From the NCBI GenBank assembly GCA_001767495.1, contig MELA01000082.1:1-46963 (forward strand): 46,963 bases of DNA, read 5' to 3'. This document shows positions 42,279-46,963 of the stretch, in pieces. The first letter of the stretch is position 1; every line of letters begins with the position of its first letter. The notes beneath the pieces are model-generated. The model was not told where the DNA came from, did not search any database, and saw nothing but the letters and a program-made list of their open reading frames with translations. Source of the DNA: Acidobacteria bacterium RIFCSPLOWO2_12_FULL_65_11 (lineage in GTDB: Bacteria > Acidobacteriota > Vicinamibacteria > Vicinamibacterales > CAVVIG01). The translations under genes were made by a program, and so were the position numbers.

Positions 42279-43292
42279 GTGCTCGTCGGCCTGTTGGTGA
42301 CAACCCCCGCGCCGCGCGGCCATGGCGCGCACGCGCAAGGCATCACGGCGGTTTCGCAGTTTGCGTGGTTCGACCGGACCGGCAGGCGTCTCGGGACGTT
42401 TGGTGAGCTGGCGGACTACCTCGGCATGGAACTGTCGCGCGATGGCAGGCGCCTCGCCGTCCCGGTCCTCGATACGTCCCTCGGCACTCACGACATCTAT
42501 ATTTTCGACGTGGCCAGCGGCCGCCGCACGAGGCTCACCTCCCACCCGGCCGACGAGAACTGGCTCATCTGGTCGCCTGACGATCGCCGCGTCGTGTTCA
42601 ACTCGACGCGCAGCGGACGCAGCCTCGATCTGTTTCAAACGACGTCGACTGGTGGTGGTGCCGAGGACGTGCTGCTGGCCGACAATGTGGCCAAGTGGCC
42701 TGTGACCTGGTCGCCTGACGGCCGACACATTCTCTACGTGACGAGCCCCGGCACTGGAGACGTCCCGAATAACGATATCTGGGTACTGCCGCTCGTCGGC
42801 GATCGCAAGCCGTATCCGTTCCTGGCCACAGCGGCCACGGAGAACTGGCCCGCCTTTTCGCCCGATGGAAAATGGGTCGCATACAGCGCAACCGGCCAGG
42901 GAGAAGTGGTGCCTGGAGGACCGCAGGGACCGCGCGGAGAGCTCGAGCTCTACGTGGCGCAGTTTCCGCCGACGGGTCTCAAGTGGCAGATTTCGAGCGG
43001 CGGAGGATTCCAGGCCCGGTGGCGGCGCGACGGCAATGAGTTGTTCTATCTCACGCCCAGCCGAACCTTAATGGCCGCGACAGTGAACGCCTCGGGATCC
43101 AGCTTCGAAGTACGCTCCCGGCAAGTGCTGTTCGAGGCGCGATTCGCGTACGCGTTGTACCACGCCTACGACGTGTCGCCGGATGGTCAGCGTATCCTCA
43201 TCAACACGGCCGTCCTCTCGCCCGGCGGACCGGCGACCAACGCCAGGCTCTTTTGGACGCCGAAGACGCTCGCTCAAGTCGACTCGCCATGA
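42279..43292 (+). CDS. PD40/TolB-like beta-propeller, probably a headless fragment
   Basis: About 337 aa from a GTG at 42279, containing repeated PD40 blades: DDRRVVFNSTRSGRSLDLF, TWSPDGRHILYVT, AFSPDGKWVAYSA, and DVSPDGQRILIN. WFDRTGRRLGTFGELADY near the start normally occurs in the middle of longer Acidobacteriota proteins, after a kinase or DNA-binding domain, so the N-terminal half looks lost. The frame is open back through the tRNA-Ser, and a signal-like stretch (RRAAAWGAVLVGLLV) starts just after the tRNA 3' end without a good start codon. The start is therefore uncertain. Confidence 0.75.
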   Translation: MLVGLLVTTPAPRGHGAHAQGITAVSQFAWFDRTGRRLGTFGELADYLGMELSRDGRRLAVPVLDTSLGTHDIYIFDVASGRRTRLTSHPADENWLIWSPDDRRVVFNSTRSGRSLDLFQTTSTGGGAEDVLLADNVAKWPVTWSPDGRHILYVTSPGTGDVPNNDIWVLPLVGDRKPYPFLATAATENWPAFSPDGKWVAYSATGQGEVVPGGPQGPRGELELYVAQFPPTGLKWQISSGGGFQARWRRDGNELFYLTPSRTLMAATVNASGSSFEVRSRQVLFEARFAYALYHAYDVSPDGQRILINTAVLSPGGPATNARLFWTPKTLAQVDSP

Positions 43293-43350
43293 CCTACCCA
43301 GAAATTCTTCGTGGCGCCGATGCACGCCGAGCTCACGCGTCTAGGAATCC

Positions 43351-43701
43351 ATGCCTCAACTGACCGTGGAAGGTTTTGGCACGGTCGACGTGCCTTCGAA
43401 TAAGCGACTCGTGCTCGCCGTCGAGCAGGATGCCCATGTGGACATTCTGCACGCGTGCGGCGGCAACGCACGCTGCACGACATGCCGCGTCGAGTTCGTG
43501 TCCGGCGAGCCGTCGAAGATGACGGCCGCCGAGAAGGAGCGGCTCACCGCGAAAGGCTTAAGCGGCGTGAGGCTGGCGTGCCAGATTCTCTGCGATCAGG
43601 ACATGACGGTCCGCGCGATCAGCCGGCTCGAGGGCAGCGGCCGCCCCGATCCGGGCCGCACACCCGAGGAGACCATCACGCCGCCAGCCGTGTGGGTGTA
43701 G
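43351..43701 (+). CDS. 2Fe-2S ferredoxin
   Basis: The 116-aa protein has the four iron-sulfur cysteines C36, C42, C45 and C77, in ILHACGGNARCTTCRVEF and RLACQ, the plant/adrenodoxin-type spacing C-x5-C-x2-C-x31-C. It transfers single electrons; the partner enzyme is not adjacent. The C-terminus is an extra Pro/Gly-rich tail of about 25 residues. gltX follows after 56 bp. Confidence 0.93.
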   Translation: MPQLTVEGFGTVDVPSNKRLVLAVEQDAHVDILHACGGNARCTTCRVEFVSGEPSKMTAAEKERLTAKGLSGVRLACQILCDQDMTVRAISRLEGSGRPDPGRTPEETITPPAVWV

Positions 43702-43757
43702 ATTCAGCCACACACCGAGTGGCATCCCGCGCGGGCGATCCGCTAACCTCAGCCCTC

Positions 43758-45218
43758 ATGGCTCCGCGCGTCCGCTTCGCTCCCTCTCCCACCGGCTACC
43801 TCCACGTCGGCGGCGCCAGAACGGCGCTCTTCAACTGGCTCTTCGCCCGCCGCCATGGCGGCGTGTTCGTCCTGCGCATTGAGGACACCGACGTCGAACG
43901 CTCGTCGGCCGAAATGGTGGACGGCATTCTCGCCGGCCTGCGCTGGCTGGGCTTGAACTGGGACGAAGGACCCCAGGTCGGCGGACCGTTTGGGCCCTAC
44001 TTCCAGTCCGAGCGGCTCGATCGCCATCAGGCGATGGCCGCCAGGCTCGTCGCTGGCGGCAGCGCCTACTACTGCTACTGCACGCCGGACGAGTTGAAGG
44101 GCAAGCGCGAGGCGGCCGGCGGCACATCGATCTACGACCGCACCTGCCTCCGGCTCACGACCGACGAGATGGCCCGCCGCGAGCGCGACCGGATGCCCAG
44201 GGCGATGCGGTTCAAGGTCCCGTCTGGTGAGGTTCGCTTCGACGATCTCGTCCACGGCTCGATCGAGGTCGATGCCGTCACCATCGAAGACTTCGTCATC
44301 GTCCGCTCCGACGGCCATCCCACCTATCAGCTCTCCGTTGTGTCAGACGACGTCGAGATGAAGATCACGCATGTGGTGAGGGGAGACGATCACATTTCCA
44401 ATACGCCGAAGCAGATACTGCTGTATCGGGCGCTTGGCGCGCCGATTCCCCAGTTCGCGCACGTGCCGCTGATTCTCGGTCCGGACAAGAAGCGATTGAG
44501 CAAGCGCCACGGCGCGACCTCTGTGATGGAGTACGCGCAGCAGGGGTATCTCCCCGAAGCGATGGTGAACTTCCTTGCGCTCCTCGGATGGTCGCCAGGC
44601 AGCGGCAATCAGGAGCTCTTCACACGGGACGAGCTGGCAAGGGTGTTCGCGCTCGAAGGCATCAGCGGAGGAAACGCCGTCTTTGGTCCCGAGAAGCTCG
44701 ACTGGTTCAACCAGCAGTACATCATGCGCCTTGCGTCCGACGAGCTCGCGAAGCGGATACAGCCGTCATTTGAAGCGGCCGGTCTGTGGGATGTGTCGCT
44801 GCTGGGAGATCGCCGCCGGTGGTTCTTCTCCGTGCTCGACTTGCTCAAGCCGCGGGCGAAGCGAATCGGCGACTTTGCCGCGCAGGCCCGGTACTTCCTG
44901 ACCGATCGGATCGAGTACGACCATGCTGCGGTCGAGAAGCACGTCCGCGCGGCGGGGATGGGCCAGCATCTGCTGGCGCTTGATGCCGCGTTTGGGGAGC
45001 TGTCGGCGTTTGACGCCGCGTCACTCGAGGCGGCGCTCCGCGCGGTGGCCGACCTTCGAGGCATCAAGGCGGCGGCGCTCATTCACGCGACGCGAGTTGC
45101 GGTGACCGGCACGTCGGTCAGCCCGGGTCTATTCGAGGTGCTCGTCCTTGTCGGCTGCGATCGGGTGCACGCGCGGCTGCAGGCTGCGCTGCGGCTGATT
45201 GCGCCAGCGCCGGGCTAA
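43758..45218 (+). CDS. gltX: Glutamyl-tRNA synthetase
   Basis: This class I synthetase (486 aa) charges tRNA-Glu, or tRNA-Gln in organisms using the amidotransferase route. The N-terminal catalytic core begins RVRFAPSPTGYLHVGGARTA, with HVGG as the HIGH motif. The second signature KKRLSKRHGA matches KMSKS. The C-terminal anticodon-binding domain is full length. The ATG at 43758 is chosen because MAPRVRFAPSPTG is the usual start, and the frame remains open upstream only by chance. A tRNA-Gln gene follows. Confidence 0.97.
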   Translation: MAPRVRFAPSPTGYLHVGGARTALFNWLFARRHGGVFVLRIEDTDVERSSAEMVDGILAGLRWLGLNWDEGPQVGGPFGPYFQSERLDRHQAMAARLVAGGSAYYCYCTPDELKGKREAAGGTSIYDRTCLRLTTDEMARRERDRMPRAMRFKVPSGEVRFDDLVHGSIEVDAVTIEDFVIVRSDGHPTYQLSVVSDDVEMKITHVVRGDDHISNTPKQILLYRALGAPIPQFAHVPLILGPDKKRLSKRHGATSVMEYAQQGYLPEAMVNFLALLGWSPGSGNQELFTRDELARVFALEGISGGNAVFGPEKLDWFNQQYIMRLASDELAKRIQPSFEAAGLWDVSLLGDRRRWFFSVLDLLKPRAKRIGDFAAQARYFLTDRIEYDHAAVEKHVRAAGMGQHLLALDAAFGELSAFDAASLEAALRAVADLRGIKAAALIHATRVAVTGTSVSPGLFEVLVLVGCDRVHARLQAALRLIAPAPG

Positions 45219-45262
45219 TCGATATACTTGCGGTTTCGTCCCGCCGCTTCAGCGCTGGCTAT

Positions 45263-45336
45263 TGGGAGGTCGTCCAACGGTAGGACACATGGCTCTGGAC
45301 CATGGTATCGGGGTTCAAATCCCTGCCTCCCAGCCA
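45263..45336 (+). tRNA. tRNA-Gln (anticodon CUG), integration site
   Basis: The acceptor TGGGAGG (45263-45269) pairs with CCTCCCA (45326-45332), followed by G and encoded CCA. The anticodon arm CATGG-CTCTGGA-CCATG gives CTG. The T-arm contains GGTTCAAATCC. An integrase gene ends 11 bp beyond the 3' end, which marks this as an element attachment site. Confidence 0.96.
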
Positions 45337-45347
45337 CTTATCTCGTT

Positions 45348-46469
45348 CTAGGACTTCAACTTCCTATCGCGGCCTTCAGCCGTCTCCAGTATTTCTCCAC
45401 GTCCGGATTCAGCCACTCTCGATTCCAACAACCGAACCGTGTCGATCAACGCGGCCGGACTCAGGTGCGAATACCGCTGGGTCATCGTCAGATCCTGGTG
45501 GCCCACCAGTTCCTGCACCGACCGCATCGCCGCCCCTCGCATCACCAGGTGCGAGCAGAACGTGTGACGCAGGATGTGAACGCCGGTCGGCACATTCGCC
45601 CGGTGCGCCGCGTAGCGAACGCGCGACCAGGCGCCTTGCCGAGTGATCGGCTTCCCATCGTCCAGGCACAGCACGCGTGGGCTGCGAAGGTGACGCTGCT
45701 TGCGAAGAGCCGTCGCTACCCGCTCGGTCATCGCTACGAACCGACCTCTGCCGCTCTTCGGGCTCGTCAGCTGGCCGCGCCAATCCGAGTGGCGAATGCT
45801 GATCTGTCGCCGTTCGAGGTCGATGTCGGCCCATTCCAACGCGACGATTTCGCCGGCTCGCATCCCGCCTTCACCGCCCAGCAAGGCGATCACGTAGGTC
45901 CGCCAATCGATCGAACGCGCCCCTTCGAGTAGACGTTCGTACGCCTCGAAATCGTGGAACGCCGCATCACGACGCGCAACGGGCAGCAAGCGGATCGAAC
46001 ACGGAAGTTGGTCGATCATCTCCCACTCCACTGCGGTCTTCAGCATGACATTCAACACAGTCAGCACGTTGTTCACGGTCTTGGCCGCTCTGTCCTTCAA
46101 GTGCAGCTTCAATCGCTGCACCTGTGCGTTTGAGATCGCGTCGAGCTGCTGCTCCCCAAGCACCGGGATCAGGTGGATCCGGAGGATTGTTTCCTTCGAC
46201 GCGACGCCACTCGGCTTGTGCCTGTCCGCTTTGGCGTAACCCTCCAGGAACTTCGGCGCGAACTCCTCGAGTGTTGGCACCTCCTTCTTTGCAGGCTCGG
46301 GACCGTGTTGCAGCAGATGCCGCTCGCGGTCCTGGCCCCAGCGCAACGCGCCGGATTTTGATTCAACGGGCGCCTTGTACCGTTCCCGGTGACGCGTCCC
46401 GTCGGGGAGGCGGAACTGAATGTCCACCTCCCACCCTCCGTTTCGATACGGTCGTAATTTCACGCTCAT
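45348..46469 (-). CDS. Tyrosine recombinase (phage-type integrase)
   Basis: The 373-aa protein has an N-terminal arm-binding region (VKLRPYRNGGWEVDIQFRLP, residues 3-22), a core-binding domain (about 65-160) and the catalytic domain. The catalytic set is complete: R204 (GMRAGEIV), K238 (SPKSGRGR), H298 and R301 (HILRHTF), H324 (LVGHQD) and the nucleophile Y333 (QRYSHL). It should cut and rejoin the attachment sites. It ends 11 bp from tRNA-Gln, and an excisionase-like gene lies just upstream (7 bp gap). Confidence 0.95.
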   Translation of the reverse strand: MSVKLRPYRNGGWEVDIQFRLPDGTRHRERYKAPVESKSGALRWGQDRERHLLQHGPEPAKKEVPTLEEFAPKFLEGYAKADRHKPSGVASKETILRIHLIPVLGEQQLDAISNAQVQRLKLHLKDRAAKTVNNVLTVLNVMLKTAVEWEMIDQLPCSIRLLPVARRDAAFHDFEAYERLLEGARSIDWRTYVIALLGGEGGMRAGEIVALEWADIDLERRQISIRHSDWRGQLTSPKSGRGRFVAMTERVATALRKQRHLRSPRVLCLDDGKPITRQGAWSRVRYAAHRANVPTGVHILRHTFCSHLVMRGAAMRSVQELVGHQDLTMTQRYSHLSPAALIDTVRLLESRVAESGRGEILETAEGRDRKLKS

Positions 46470-46475
46470 CGCCGA

Positions 46476-46673
46476 TCACTCCTTCGGCGATGGCGCGCGC
46501 TTCTGGTCCAGCCAGTGTAGCAAATCGTCCGCGCGCAGGAGGACTCGCCGGCGAACACGAATCACGCCCGGGAGTTGCCGGCGCTCGATCATCGCGTAGA
46601 TGGCTCGTCGGGTGGTGCGCAGAAGCTCGGCCGCTTCGTCCACGGTGAGCAGAACGGGTAGCGTGCCTCTCAT
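46476..46673 (-). CDS. Excisionase-like helix-turn-helix DNA-binding protein
   Basis: The 65-aa protein has the MerR/AlpA-type winged-helix pattern: LLTVDEAAELLRTTRRAIYA, then MIERRQLPGVIRVRRRVLLRADDLLHWL. These small proteins commonly direct the integrase toward excision or repress element genes. The gene is 6 bp upstream of the integrase gene in the same direction, so the two are probably co-transcribed. Its ATG overlaps the start of a divergent reading frame by two bases. Confidence 0.9.
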   Translation of the reverse strand: MRGTLPVLLTVDEAAELLRTTRRAIYAMIERRQLPGVIRVRRRVLLRADDLLHWLDQKRAPSPKE

Positions 46674-46963
46674 GACACGACCTCCGTCCCGCCTCCACGC
46701 TGTCCTTCCCGAACGTCCGAGGCGATATCACAAGAGGTCCAATCTTCTTGGGCGGACGCTAGAAGCGAACGACATTGTTGTCGAGGTGTCTGGTGGGAGC
46801 AAAGGTCAACCGGTCGGGCGCTGCCTGTTCGTTTCGCGCGAGCTGCTGAGGGCCTTTGCCGACGAACCAGTAATGTGTGCGAGCTTCTGCAAACGAGTGC
46901 GTCCAAACCCGGATGCATACGCTCCTGAGCTCTTGTACTTGTCGCTGTTGGAGGCGTACGACT
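46672..46963 (+). CDS. Partial unrecognised gene at the window end
   Basis: From the ATG at 46672 the frame is open for 97 codons to the end of the window, reading TRPPSRLHAVLPERPRRY..., then VVEVSGGSKGQPVGRCLFVS and ELLRAFADEPVMCAS. I recognise no family. The sequence is richer in A and T than the flanking chromosome, and the codons do not favour G/C in the third position, consistent with element cargo of foreign origin. The start could be further inside, as this ATG overlaps the excisionase start. Confidence 0.45.
   Translation, partial: MTRPPSRLHAVLPERPRRYHKRSNLLGRTLEANDIVVEVSGGSKGQPVGRCLFVSRELLRAFADEPVMCASFCKRVRPNPDAYAPELLYLSLLEAYD

Larger units (their letters stand above)
45337..46963. 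mobile_element. Left end of an integrative element at tRNA-Gln
   Basis: The tRNA-Gln 3' end is followed directly by a tyrosine integrase, an excisionase-like HTH gene and a divergent unrecognised gene that leaves the window. This is the common layout of a genomic island or prophage integrated at a tRNA 3' end. The attachment core is probably within the T-arm/acceptor region of the tRNA; the matching right site must lie beyond 46963. Confidence 0.8.

Noticed and set aside
46670-46918. Minus-strand frame (82 aa) upstream of the excisionase gene
   Set aside because: It has no family resemblance and overlaps the excisionase start. The plus-strand frame looks at least as plausible.

Overview
The window is a high-GC bacterial chromosome segment centred on the replication origin. 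Gene content fits an Acidobacteriota lineage, perhaps Vicinamibacteria-like: a tail-anchored PD40 (TolB-like) propeller, an M64 peptidase, exported M3 and DUF885 peptidases, a diheme cytochrome c, and a palindromic word that reads as VRLKPDTT. This placement is an inference from content only, and there is no rRNA in the window to confirm it. Four structural breaks (in mnmG, in a metallo-beta-lactamase-fold gene, at a tail-to-tail gene junction, and in a GH15 gene) suggest either local gene decay or assembly errors of the kind seen in metagenome-assembled genomes.

Region 1 (1-14.4 kb) is the origin neighbourhood. Leftward lie rpmH, rnpA, yidD, yidC, khpB/jag, mnmE and a broken mnmG. Rightward lie dnaA, dnaN, gyrB and gyrA. 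DnaA boxes flank dnaA on both sides, and an AT-rich stretch with a perfect TTATCCACA box lies between dnaA and dnaN. recF is absent between dnaN and gyrB, which overlap by 4 bp.

Region 2 (14.4-28.3 kb) is housekeeping. A leftward run carries rsmI, a TPR protein, glmU, glmS, a UvrD/PcrA helicase and a small anchored protein, linking UDP-GlcNAc synthesis to repair. Then come a DUF885 peptidase, an FmdB zinc ribbon, galU, serS and an exported M3 oligopeptidase.

Region 3 (28.3-34.9 kb) is scarred. A truncated acyl-CoA synthetase meets a truncated metallo-beta-lactamase-fold gene tail to tail. These are followed by an intact ISAzo13-like insertion sequence, a Na+/Ca2+ exchanger, a tandem universal stress protein and a frameshifted GH15 glycosidase.

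Region 4 (34.9-45.3 kb) starts with tRNA-Ser(UGA) and an N-end-rule module: clpA and clpS, with aat (leucyl/phenylalanyl-tRNA-protein transferase) divergent from them across only 17 bp. It continues with a diheme cytochrome c, a methyltransferase, an M64 peptidase, a histone-H1-like basic protein, tRNA-Ser(GCU) abutting a headless PD40 propeller, a 2Fe-2S ferredoxin and gltX.

Region 5 (45.3 kb to the end) is the left end of an integrative element at tRNA-Gln(CUG): a tyrosine integrase, an excisionase-like HTH protein and the start of an unrecognised cargo gene that runs off the window. Several intergenic spacers are built from short repeated words, different in each place. These and the VRLKPDTT palindrome are the least explained sequence features of the window.
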